60,822 nucleotides of DNA from Dysgonamonadaceae bacterium (GTDB lineage Bacteria > Bacteroidota > Bacteroidia > Bacteroidales > Azobacteroidaceae), in contig JAIRVZ010000105.1 in NCBI GenBank assembly GCA_031253625.1, forward strand, positions 1 to 60,822, written 5' to 3'. This document shows, one piece after another, positions 46,176 through 54,795 of the stretch. Every line of letters begins with the position of its first letter. Position 1 is the first letter of the stretch. A program made the translations under genes and the position numbers. The notes beneath the pieces are model-generated. The model saw only the letters and a program-made list of their open reading frames with translations. It ran no database searches and was not told the origin of the DNA.

Positions 46176-47780
46176 ATGAAAAAGTTAATATATATAAGTG
46201 CATTAACAGTTTTAATGTTTACTGTGACAAGTTGCATGGACAACGATCCGATTTCAACGGTTGATAAAAATGAATTCTTTAAAACGCCCGGCGATTTGAA
46301 AGCTGCATTAATAGGTTGTTATAACGGATTACAAGGTTCCATGTTTTATGAATGGCAATTAACGGAACTGCGCACCGATAACTCCCGAATCAGAACGACC
46401 GGTTCGACTTCTTCCAATACCATTGCATTGATGCAATTCGACAGAGCCATGATAGGTTCCGACCACGAGCGGGTTTATAAATATTGGGTGGCCTCGTATG
46501 CAACCATAGGTCGCTGTAATGAAGTATTGCTTGAAGATCATATATCAATAATTACCGACAGCATCGTTCGTCGACAAACAAAAGGACAGGCGCAATTTTT
46601 GCGTGCATACAACTATTTCAATTTGGTGCGTTTGTTTGGCCCTGTTTTCTTGATAGATACTCCTCTGTCGGCTGCTGAGGCCAAAAAGCAACCTCGCATA
46701 CCTACGGGAGAAATTTATGCTTTCATTGAAGACGATCTAAAATTGGCTATCGATTCGTTGCCTTACGCATATTCCGATGCAGGCGACAAAGGACGTGTTA
46801 CCCGGTGGGCTGCCAAAGCCATGTTGGCCAAAGTATACCTGACTCAACAGAGATTTACCGATGCCGAAACAATTTTAGCGGAATTAGTCGAAGGTGCTGG
46901 AGTAACTCGTTACAGATTCAATATCAACGATATATCTTACGATAAAATATTCAGCGAAGACAATGAAATGAACCCCGAAATCCTGTTTGCCGTTCGTTAT
47001 AAACAAGGAGGTCTTGGATTAGGCAATCTGTTTGGTAATCAGTTTGCACCGTCGAGTAGCGGAGAATGGGTCATTAATGGCGATGGTGACGAATATAACT
47101 ATCCAACAAGGGAGGTGGCGAGAGCATTTACGGAAACATACCGCAACGCAGATGGCGATATTGTTGAACTTCTTGATGATGCGCCTAATCCGTTTACGGA
47201 TAAACGAAAAGATGTAACCATGAAAGAGTATTACACCAATCCGACTATTTCTGTCCCAAGGGTAGAACGTCAGTATTGCTGTAAATATATTTCTCCGGTA
47301 ATTCAAAAATACGATGGAGAACGTGATTGGCCGGTACTTCGTTGGGCTGATGTAATATTGATGTATGCTGAAGTATTGAATGAAATCAACGGTCCGACGC
47401 AAAAGGTATATAATTTGATTAACCAAACACGAACTCGAGCCGGTTATTCAATCAAGGTAGAAGAAAAAATGAGAGATTTTGAATACATCGGCCAGACCAT
47501 TACAAGAAATATGGTTCGCTTGGAAATAGAATTGGAACGTAGACGTGAATTTGCATTCGAAAACCAACGTTGGTTTGACTTGGTGCGTACCAATCGTGCG
47601 ATTGAGGTAATGAACCGGCACTACCAAACAGAACCTAACGAGCCAAACTCTACCGTTCCGATGTATTATGAAGACATAAACAGCGGAGTGCCTACTTTGG
47701 AGCCTAAATATTTGATTTTGCCTATCCCTCAAAAAGAAAGAGACGCAAACCCGAATATCAGTCAAAATCCCGGATATTAA
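46176..47780 (+). CDS. SusD/RagB-type glycan-binding lipoprotein
   Basis: A 534-residue protein with lipobox Cys20 (KKLIYISALTVLMFTVTSCM). The SusD TPR-like helices are visible (AQFLRAYNYFNLVRLFGPVF, RWAAKAMLAKVYLTQQRFTD), and the C-terminal motif FAFENQRWFDLVRTNRAIEV is a clear family mark. It forms the lid of the SusC transporter and binds the substrate. Confidence 0.95.
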   Translation: MKKLIYISALTVLMFTVTSCMDNDPISTVDKNEFFKTPGDLKAALIGCYNGLQGSMFYEWQLTELRTDNSRIRTTGSTSSNTIALMQFDRAMIGSDHERVYKYWVASYATIGRCNEVLLEDHISIITDSIVRRQTKGQAQFLRAYNYFNLVRLFGPVFLIDTPLSAAEAKKQPRIPTGEIYAFIEDDLKLAIDSLPYAYSDAGDKGRVTRWAAKAMLAKVYLTQQRFTDAETILAELVEGAGVTRYRFNINDISYDKIFSEDNEMNPEILFAVRYKQGGLGLGNLFGNQFAPSSSGEWVINGDGDEYNYPTREVARAFTETYRNADGDIVELLDDAPNPFTDKRKDVTMKEYYTNPTISVPRVERQYCCKYISPVIQKYDGERDWPVLRWADVILMYAEVLNEINGPTQKVYNLINQTRTRAGYSIKVEEKMRDFEYIGQTITRNMVRLEIELERRREFAFENQRWFDLVRTNRAIEVMNRHYQTEPNEPNSTVPMYYEDINSGVPTLEPKYLILPIPQKERDANPNISQNPGY

Positions 47781-47823
47781 TTCTCAATAGGCTAAGAAAT
47801 ATAAACAATATCAAAAAATAAAT

Positions 47824-49377
47824 ATGAAAGCTTTCAATATAATAAAACAGGTTTTTGCAGCAACATTACTCTGTGTGTTGGTTGCCTGCGAAGAGATTCC
47901 CTCTTTCGTGGAACAAATGGATCCGCCTGTAATAACTTCAATTTCACCCACATCCGGATATGTAAGCGACGATATTATCATATCGGGACAAAATCTTCAA
48001 AAAATAGATAGCGTATGGATTGGAGGCGGTTTGGCTCGAATCAGGTATAAACTTTCTGATGAAAAAATGGTAGCTACCGTATCGAATGTGAGCAAGACAG
48101 GTGTTATCAGGATAAGCGGAAGAAATGGAGAGGCCGAAAGTACTCAAGCTTTCACCTACTTGTTCGCCATTCCGGAGATTCAGTCTTATCCGACTGAAGG
48201 AGAAATCGGATTTGAAGTAGAGATTACCGGTAATTTTATTGATTATATAAGCAAAGTTTTAATCGGTGTAAATAGGAAAGAGGCACCTATCGTTTTCCAA
48301 AGTCGTCGGGATATGAGAGTGATTGTGCCTGTCGAAACCGATCTCACAGAAGTTCCGATGGTGTTTGTATATAAAGATGAAAACGGAGAAAGAGAAATTG
48401 TTTCTTCGTCCGATTTTAGAATTATAGCAAGAATGCCTATTCTAGACAATGGAGATGAAATAACGGCAATTACCGCAGGAAGAACGCTCACATTAGAAGG
48501 TACTAATATGAGAAATATACAAAGGGTATTCTTGGAAGTAGACGAAGACACTCGAATATATGCTCGCGTATTTTCCGCCAGTAGTGCTAAAACTTCATTC
48601 AATTTTGAACCTCGCCGAATGAAAGAAATGTCAAGCATAACAGGTACACTCAAATATCAATATTATGGTACTGTAGAAGAAACGATAAACGAGAATTTCG
48701 TGTTGTCACAAATTAATCCTGCCGATGCCAGTTATCTTTGGGAAGACGTGGTATTAAGTTACCGGAATATTCGTCAGCATGCGTCGTTTTTCTCTTGCGA
48801 TTTGGGAGCCCTGTTTTTTGGTGTGGATTTGGTTCAACAAAACAGTACCGGTAGCTTTATTAATCCGGAAGGACTTAATAATCAACGGGCTATGGATCTA
48901 CTCTTTTATGTAAATAATTCAGGAGCCGGCGCTTTTTACGGGCCTCACGCAACCACAAGTGTTTTTAGAAACTTTCAATATGTAGATCCTACAGGTACGG
49001 ATACAAAGGCGGCAGAATATACGTTTACTAATCCTAAGTTAGGCGTAGATTATGAGAATATTAAAAATGATACGGTACTGTTCAGAGTATTATCTACTGC
49101 AAATTCAGCGCAAACAGCTTTGATGTACCGCGTTTTGAATGGAGAAATTACAGCAGATACAAAGATTGATGATTCGTTGTTTAGCGCAATTACTTCTCAA
49201 CCTACCGGTAATTCGGTCGGTACCGCCAGTGGAACTCCGGTTGTTGAAAATGCAGTCATTTGGATGAAACGAAAAAAAGACGGCAAAAATGGTTTGATAA
49301 GAGTGAAAAGGATTCAGGATTACCCGACATTGAACAGCAATTCTTACATCATTTTCGATGTTCATTGGCAAAAATAA
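47824..49377 (+). CDS. Surface glycan-binding lipoprotein with TIG domains
   Basis: A 517-residue protein with a lipoprotein signal (QVFAATLLCVLVACEEIPSF). Two to three immunoglobulin-like IPT/TIG domains are seen (VITSISPTSGYVSDDIIISG, IQSYPTEGEIGFEVEITGNF). The C-terminal half (EDVVLSYRNIRQHASFFSCD) resembles the carbohydrate-binding part of SusE-position proteins (SGBP-B). Its place right after SusD supports this role. It ends 2 bases before the next gene. Confidence 0.85.
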   Translation: MKAFNIIKQVFAATLLCVLVACEEIPSFVEQMDPPVITSISPTSGYVSDDIIISGQNLQKIDSVWIGGGLARIRYKLSDEKMVATVSNVSKTGVIRISGRNGEAESTQAFTYLFAIPEIQSYPTEGEIGFEVEITGNFIDYISKVLIGVNRKEAPIVFQSRRDMRVIVPVETDLTEVPMVFVYKDENGEREIVSSSDFRIIARMPILDNGDEITAITAGRTLTLEGTNMRNIQRVFLEVDEDTRIYARVFSASSAKTSFNFEPRRMKEMSSITGTLKYQYYGTVEETINENFVLSQINPADASYLWEDVVLSYRNIRQHASFFSCDLGALFFGVDLVQQNSTGSFINPEGLNNQRAMDLLFYVNNSGAGAFYGPHATTSVFRNFQYVDPTGTDTKAAEYTFTNPKLGVDYENIKNDTVLFRVLSTANSAQTALMYRVLNGEITADTKIDDSLFSAITSQPTGNSVGTASGTPVVENAVIWMKRKKDGKNGLIRVKRIQDYPTLNSNSYIIFDVHWQK

Positions 49378-49379
49378 TA

Positions 49380-51194
49380 ATGAAAAACTTGCTTTTTTTG
49401 TTTAGTTTATTGTGCTGTAGTTTATTCGCACAAACTGATTTGGTAAAGATTGGAAATGACGGACGTCTGATTTATTCTCCCGATCCCGACGGATTTGTGA
49501 TTCCTGATTTTAGCTATGCCGGCTATCATAACGGAAACGCAGACATTCCCGTTGTGCCTGTCGTGAAAGAAATATCTCCGATTCCGGGAGACAACACGGC
49601 ACATATTCAAGCAGCTATTAACGAAGTTGGAAAATTAGGCAAAAATGAGCGAGGCATTCGCGGAGCATTATTATTGAAAGCAGGAAAATACGAGGTGTAC
49701 GGAACCATTCAGGTAAAATACGATGGAGTTATTCTTCGCGGTGAGGGTAACGGGTCTTTGGATGCTACTTCGACAATCATCTATGCAAAAGGCAATTCAC
49801 CGGATCAAAGAGATGTAATCGCTTTGGGAAATACTTCGCAAAACAGGTGGAATTCCAAAGTTTCCAATACGCAAAAAAATATTACCGATGCAATAGTTCC
49901 TGTCGGTTCCATGTCATTTTCCGTAGAAGATGCAACAATATATCGAGAGGGCGATTTGATCGCGATTTATCACCCTTGCACGGCAGCGTGGGTAGAAGCA
50001 GTGGATAGGGGAGGGGTTCCTCCGCCTGTTGACGGAGCGTCGGATAACAGATGGACAGTCAATCAATTGCCAATCATTTACCATCGATACATCACCGCTA
50101 TTTCGGGAAATAAAATCACCATCGATGCTCCGGTGTTTTATACATTAAATAAATCGTTGTCGCAATCATACATATATAAAATAAATGTTTCCAGTACGCC
50201 TATCTACAAAGAAGTAGGAATTGAAAATTTGCGGGTAGATATTGAAAGTGAAGGAGGAACAGACGAAAATCATGCTTGGCAGGCTATCCGTTTCAGAAGT
50301 GTTGAAAATTGTTGGGCAAAAGATGTTGTCGCAAAAGGTTTCGGACAATCGGGATTCATTACCGATTGTTGCACACGCACCACTATTGAAGATTGCCGGG
50401 CAATCGACCCGGTTTCTGCGGTTACCGGAGAGCGAAGGTATAATTTCAACACCTACGTTTATTCTCAATTAATTCTGTTCAAAAATTGTTATGCCAACGA
50501 CGGGCGGCATCATTATGTGTCGAATGGAACCAGTTCTGCGTCTGGAAATGTTTTTTTAAATTGTATTTCAGATAGAGTCAATAATGTAAATGAAGGTCAT
50601 CGGCAGTGGACGCAAGGGATGCTTTATGATGGACACAAAGAGGAAAATCTAATCAGAGCATTTGTTCTCGGACTTTACAATCGGGTGGATATGGGAACCG
50701 GACATGGCTGGTCGGCTGTGCATTCCGTCTTGTGGAATTGCGATGTAACTTCTATCGGAACCATCGGTTTGCAAAAACCACCGACAGCGCAAAATTATGC
50801 CATCGGTTGTACGGCCAAATCCATTACCGGACGACCTGTAAGCGATAGTGATTTCCCTATCGGATATGTGGAACGACACAATCAACCGGTAACACAAATC
50901 CCTTCGTTGTATTTGGCGCAGTTGAACGACAGAAAACAAATTGCGGCAATCAAAACAGCAATTAAAGATGATAAGCCTTTCAATATAACAGTCGAAAACG
51001 GAAAAATAATCTTGAACTTTCAAGATTTGGGCACTTATAAATCAGTGTCAGCTTATAATTTACAGGGACAAAAAATATATCAATCAAGAACGCAAAACGC
51101 GATGACTGAAATTCCGGTTTCCGGAGAAATTGTCATTTTAAGTATTGAAACAGAGTCAACTAATTATACTCAAAAGATATGTTTAAGAAATTAG
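49380..51194 (+). CDS. Secreted beta-helix protein, probable polysaccharide lyase
   Basis: A 604-residue protein with a signal peptide (KNLLFLFSLLCCSLFAQTDL). The start at 49380 is chosen because the ORF upstream lies inside the previous gene. The centre is a right-handed parallel beta-helix: VILRGEGNGSLDATSTIIYA, RFRSVENCWAKDVVAKGFGQ and LFKNCYANDGRHHYVSNGTS are typical turns. The C terminus (AYNLQGQKIYQSRTQNAMTE) looks like a T9SS-type sorting end. Right-handed beta-helix lyases act on pectin, alginate or glycosaminoglycans. I cannot name the family. Confidence 0.8.
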   Translation: MKNLLFLFSLLCCSLFAQTDLVKIGNDGRLIYSPDPDGFVIPDFSYAGYHNGNADIPVVPVVKEISPIPGDNTAHIQAAINEVGKLGKNERGIRGALLLKAGKYEVYGTIQVKYDGVILRGEGNGSLDATSTIIYAKGNSPDQRDVIALGNTSQNRWNSKVSNTQKNITDAIVPVGSMSFSVEDATIYREGDLIAIYHPCTAAWVEAVDRGGVPPPVDGASDNRWTVNQLPIIYHRYITAISGNKITIDAPVFYTLNKSLSQSYIYKINVSSTPIYKEVGIENLRVDIESEGGTDENHAWQAIRFRSVENCWAKDVVAKGFGQSGFITDCCTRTTIEDCRAIDPVSAVTGERRYNFNTYVYSQLILFKNCYANDGRHHYVSNGTSSASGNVFLNCISDRVNNVNEGHRQWTQGMLYDGHKEENLIRAFVLGLYNRVDMGTGHGWSAVHSVLWNCDVTSIGTIGLQKPPTAQNYAIGCTAKSITGRPVSDSDFPIGYVERHNQPVTQIPSLYLAQLNDRKQIAAIKTAIKDDKPFNITVENGKIILNFQDLGTYKSVSAYNLQGQKIYQSRTQNAMTEIPVSGEIVILSIETESTNYTQKICLRN

Positions 51195-52372
51195 TTTTTA
51201 CAATCGCTTTAGCGGCATTCTGCTTAGCCGGATTTTCGCAACGAATAACGCCACCGGAACGATTGGCTAAAGTAAGAGCCGATATGTCCGGATTCAACAA
51301 TGCGTCGGCGGCTTACAAAGCACTACTCAAAGAGGCCGACAAAATATTAGATACGGATTTGATTCCTGTTACCGAGAAAAAAATTGTTGCAGCAAGCGGG
51401 GATAAACACGATTATGTAAGCATGGGACCTTATTGGTGGCCTGACCCTGCCACACCCAATGGATTACCATATATCAAGAAAGACGGACAACGCAATCCTG
51501 AATTGGAAAATTTAGATAAAAGCAAGTTAGATAAAATGGCCAAAGCTGTCATTAAATTGGGATATGCTTATTATTTTTCGAAAGATGAAAAATATGCGAA
51601 ACAAGCCGCAGAATTTCTTGATGTATGGTTTTTGAATAAAAAGACCAGAATGAATCCCAATATGAATTACAGTCAAATGGTTCCCGGTCATGATGATGGC
51701 AAAGGACGTGCCGAAGGCGTTTTAGATACTTATATTTTTGTGGAAATGATAGATTGTATCACTTTGCTTTCAAAATCAAAAATGATGAGAACCAAAGATT
51801 TGGAAGGATTAAAATCTTGGTTTTCCGAATATCTCGATTGGATGCTTACCAGCGAAATCGGACAAGCCGAATACAACGCTGAAAATAACCATAGCATCGC
51901 TTTTGACGTACAAGCAACAGCTTATGCTTTATTTGTTGGGAAACAAGATATTGCCGATAAATTCATTCAAGAATTCCCTGAAGTTCGCTTATTCAAACAA
52001 ATAGAACCCGATGGCAGTCAGCCGCTTGAGTTGGAAAGAACAATCGCATTTCATTACACATTGTACAATATCGAACACATGATGGATATGTGTGCTTTAG
52101 CCAAGTCGGTCGATGTCGATTTATTTTCGGCAACCTCTCCTGATGGTCGCTCAATCACAAAAGCCATTGAATTTATCAAACAATATGTAGGTAAACCTCA
52201 AAGCGCATTTCCATACCCGCAAATCAAAGAATGGGATTTAAATCAAGAAAGAGCCTGCTGGATGTTGAGGCGAGCAACATTTTTCAAGCCCAATCCCGAA
52301 TACGATGAGTTATTTAATAAATATATCCGGACAAAAGACACAGACATCAGATGGTTATTATTAGCAAAATAA
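51179..52372 (+). CDS. Alginate-lyase-superfamily enzyme (PF05426-like)
   Basis: A 397-residue secreted protein (signal FKKLVFTIALAAFCLAGFSQ) with the alpha/alpha-toroid alginate lyase layout. Key motifs: YVSMGPYWWPDPATPNGLPY, the catalytic-type AENNHSIAFDVQATAYALFV (Asn-His) and LELERTIAFHYTLYNIEHMM. Similar Bacteroidetes proteins (PL38-type) cleave glucuronan or alginate. The start overlaps the previous gene by 16 bases, so the pair is translated together. Confidence 0.85.
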   Translation: MFKKLVFTIALAAFCLAGFSQRITPPERLAKVRADMSGFNNASAAYKALLKEADKILDTDLIPVTEKKIVAASGDKHDYVSMGPYWWPDPATPNGLPYIKKDGQRNPELENLDKSKLDKMAKAVIKLGYAYYFSKDEKYAKQAAEFLDVWFLNKKTRMNPNMNYSQMVPGHDDGKGRAEGVLDTYIFVEMIDCITLLSKSKMMRTKDLEGLKSWFSEYLDWMLTSEIGQAEYNAENNHSIAFDVQATAYALFVGKQDIADKFIQEFPEVRLFKQIEPDGSQPLELERTIAFHYTLYNIEHMMDMCALAKSVDVDLFSATSPDGRSITKAIEFIKQYVGKPQSAFPYPQIKEWDLNQERACWMLRRATFFKPNPEYDELFNKYIRTKDTDIRWLLLAK

Positions 52373-52384
52373 AGAATAAACATT

Positions 52385-53683
52385 ATGTCAAACAAAATAC
52401 AAAACAAGCCAAATTTTCAATTTCTGATAATATTAATAATAATATTTTCTTTTTCGGCATGTTCAAAACAACAAACCGCAAAGAAAGATATTATTGAAGA
52501 AAACTTTGAGTTTGCAGCCAAGCAATTAGACTATGCTTTAAAGGAAATGAGGATAGCCGTTGAAAACGAATCCGACCAAAGTATTCACGAAAGGGCAATT
52601 AACGGTTGGAGCGAACTGACCAATCCGCGCTCGCTCGAACCCGACGGCTCCTTGCTGATGGTTCCTTCGAAAGACTGGTGCAGCGGATTTTTCCCCGGAG
52701 AATTGTGGTATATGTATGAATATACCAAAGATGAAAAATGGAAACAATTGGCTCATCGTCAAACCATTATTCTTGAAAGGGAGAAATTCAACGACCGCAC
52801 GCACGATATGGGTTTTAAAATGTTTTGCAGTTATGGTGCCGGCTACAAACTCACCAACGATACAACCTATCGCGATGTGTTGATAAAATCGGCTCAAACA
52901 TTGATTACCCGGTTTAATCCGGTGGTAGGCTGTATACGTTCATGGGATTTTAACAAAGTACGTTATGATCATCCGGGTAACGAGCCTGAATGGGATTTCC
53001 CTGTGATTATCGACAACATGATGAATCTCGAATTATTATTTTGGGCAGCTAAAGAAACAGGCGACAAAACCTATTACGATATAGCCGTCAAACATGCCGA
53101 AACAACCCTGAAAAACCATTTTCGTGAAGATTACAGTTCATACCATGTGATTGATTATGACCCGAAAACCGGGAAAGTTCGTCAGAAAAATACGCATCAG
53201 GGATATGCGCACGAATCGTCTTGGTCGCGCGGGCAAGTTTGGGGACTTTATGGTTATGTGATGTGTTACCGCGAAACCGGCATCCCCGAATTCTTGGAAC
53301 AGGCCAAACATATTGCTGATTTTATCTTCACTCATCCGAATCTTCCCGAAGACTTAGTCCCGTATTGGGATTACGATGCTCCTGAAATTCCTAACGAACC
53401 TCGTGATGTTTCTGCTGCAACTTGTACCGCCTCTGCTTTGTATGAGTTAAGCAAATATGATGCGGAAAACGCAGAAAAATATATCAAATGGGCAGATACA
53501 ATCATTGAAAATGTAACGAAAAACTACAGGGCGAAATTAAATTCTCATAAAGGTTTCTTGTTGTTACACAGTACAGGAGCCAAGGTGCTTGGCTTTGAAA
53601 TCGATGCTCCGTTAGTCTATGCCGATTATTATTTTTTGGAGGCGTTGTTGAGGAAAAGCAACCTGTCGGAAAAGCGTATGTAA
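52385..53683 (+). CDS. GH88 unsaturated uronyl hydrolase, lipoprotein
   Basis: A 432-residue protein with lipobox (FLIILIIIFSFSAC). The GH88 features are clear: the early WCSGFFPGELWYMYEYTKDE, the catalytic Asp in VIIDNMMNLELLFWAAKETG and the signature GYAHESSWSRGQVWGLYGYV. GH88 enzymes remove the unsaturated uronic acid left by lyases, so it fits the two lyase-like genes upstream. It is the last gene of the locus, 12 bases after the previous gene. Confidence 0.93.
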   Translation: MSNKIQNKPNFQFLIILIIIFSFSACSKQQTAKKDIIEENFEFAAKQLDYALKEMRIAVENESDQSIHERAINGWSELTNPRSLEPDGSLLMVPSKDWCSGFFPGELWYMYEYTKDEKWKQLAHRQTIILEREKFNDRTHDMGFKMFCSYGAGYKLTNDTTYRDVLIKSAQTLITRFNPVVGCIRSWDFNKVRYDHPGNEPEWDFPVIIDNMMNLELLFWAAKETGDKTYYDIAVKHAETTLKNHFREDYSSYHVIDYDPKTGKVRQKNTHQGYAHESSWSRGQVWGLYGYVMCYRETGIPEFLEQAKHIADFIFTHPNLPEDLVPYWDYDAPEIPNEPRDVSAATCTASALYELSKYDAENAEKYIKWADTIIENVTKNYRAKLNSHKGFLLLHSTGAKVLGFEIDAPLVYADYYFLEALLRKSNLSEKRM

Positions 53684-53705
53684 CTTCTCACTTTTATCCC
53701 TATTT

Positions 53706-53748
53706 TGACAGTTTTTATTTGGAGAGAAATATAGAATTCTGTCTGTTA
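53706..53748. repeat. 43-bp cassette-end repeat, copy 2
   Basis: From TGACAG (53706-53711) to CTGTTA (53743-53748), the same length as copy 1 at 5580-5622 and largely identical in the interior (TTTTATTTGGA..GAAATATAGAATT..GTCTGTTA). It continues into GTTAGCGGCA at 53745-53754. It lies just 3' of the Fic gene stop, as copy 1 lies just 3' of the lipoprotein gene. Confidence 0.7.
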
Positions 53749-53754
53749 GCGGCA
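53745..53754. repeat. Left inverted end of Fic/PIN cassette
   Basis: GTTAGCGGCA here matches TGCCGCTAAC at 56317-56326 exactly in inverse orientation. In the lipoprotein cassette the fifth base of this motif is T (pairing A); here it is G (pairing C). The two ends of a module agree with each other and differ between modules. Confidence 0.65.
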
Positions 53755-53762
53755 GTAGAGTA

Positions 53763-54794
53763 TTAGCGTTTCCCTTTCATTTTTTGTTTTTTTATTATCC
53801 ACGCTCCTGTTTTGTCGGCTCCTTGGCGTTCTAATATTTTTAATTCTTTTAATTTTTCAATGTTTCTATAAACGGTGGATTCATTGATTTTTATTTTCTT
53901 GGCGATTTCCGATTGTGAAATACTGCTGTCTTTGGCGATTATCGTCAAGATTTTTTCTTGTGTTTTTGATAATTTTACACCTGCATTTGCACTTGCATTT
54001 ACACCTGCATTTTCTAATTCGTAGTTTTGGTTTTTCTCTTTAAATTCAGCTGTTACCTTTTTTATTGCCGAGAGCATAAATTGAGCAAAAATTCCACTGT
54101 CATTGTGATGAGTTGAACGGCGTAACGCTCGGTAATATTCCTGCTGATTGTGTGCAATAATACTTTCAAGCGGCAACCACGCAAAAACAGGGTTTTCTTG
54201 ATATAGCAAAAGCGTTTGCCACATTCTGCCCATTCGTCCGTTGCCATCGCTGAATGGGTGAATGTATTCAAATTCGTAGTGAAAAATACAACTTTTTACT
54301 ACTTGCGGAAGTCTGGTGTTTTTTGTCCAATCTAATAATTGGTTTATTAAAAACGGAACGCTGTGATGTGGCGGTGCTATATGAATGGGAACATCGCCAT
54401 CAAAAACGCCAACGCTTTTATTGCGGTATTTTCCTGCGTCGGTTATCAGTCTGTTCATCAGCAAGTCGTGTTGTTTTAACAAGTCTTTTTCGTTGTAAGG
54501 ATTACATTCCAATAGTTCATCGTAGGCAACAATGGCATTTTTTACTTCCAAAATATCTTTTTTCGGTCCTGATACTCGTTTGCCATTAACAATATCAGTT
54601 ACTTGTTCCAATGTCAAGCTGTTAGCTTCAATCCACAAGGACGAATGAATGGTTTTTATTCGGTTTTCCTTGCGCAGTTGTGGGGTTAATGCTTTTTCGC
54701 GGATAATATCAATCCGTTCCAAATCTGCCGCTATTTCATAGGCGAAATTCAGAATTTCGGGAGTTATTGTGAACATTGGGGAATAGGGTTCCAT
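53763..54794 (-). CDS. Fic-domain protein with C-terminal winged helix
   Basis: A 343-residue protein. The Fic motif HPFSDGNGR (residues 179-187) is complete, so it can transfer AMP or a related group to a target protein. An N-terminal inhibitory-helix motif of class II, SLWIEAN (residues 52-58), precedes it; the usual G of the E-G pair is A here. The C-terminal part (LTIIAKDSSISQSEIAKKIK) is a winged helix-turn-helix. The start at 54794 is one base after the stop of the upstream gene; an ATG nine codons upstream is also open. It is probably translated with the PIN-like protein. Confidence 0.9.
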   Translation of the reverse strand: MEPYSPMFTITPEILNFAYEIAADLERIDIIREKALTPQLRKENRIKTIHSSLWIEANSLTLEQVTDIVNGKRVSGPKKDILEVKNAIVAYDELLECNPYNEKDLLKQHDLLMNRLITDAGKYRNKSVGVFDGDVPIHIAPPHHSVPFLINQLLDWTKNTRLPQVVKSCIFHYEFEYIHPFSDGNGRMGRMWQTLLLYQENPVFAWLPLESIIAHNQQEYYRALRRSTHHNDSGIFAQFMLSAIKKVTAEFKEKNQNYELENAGVNASANAGVKLSKTQEKILTIIAKDSSISQSEIAKKIKINESTVYRNIEKLKELKILERQGADKTGAWIIKKQKMKGKR

Positions 54795-54795
54795 A

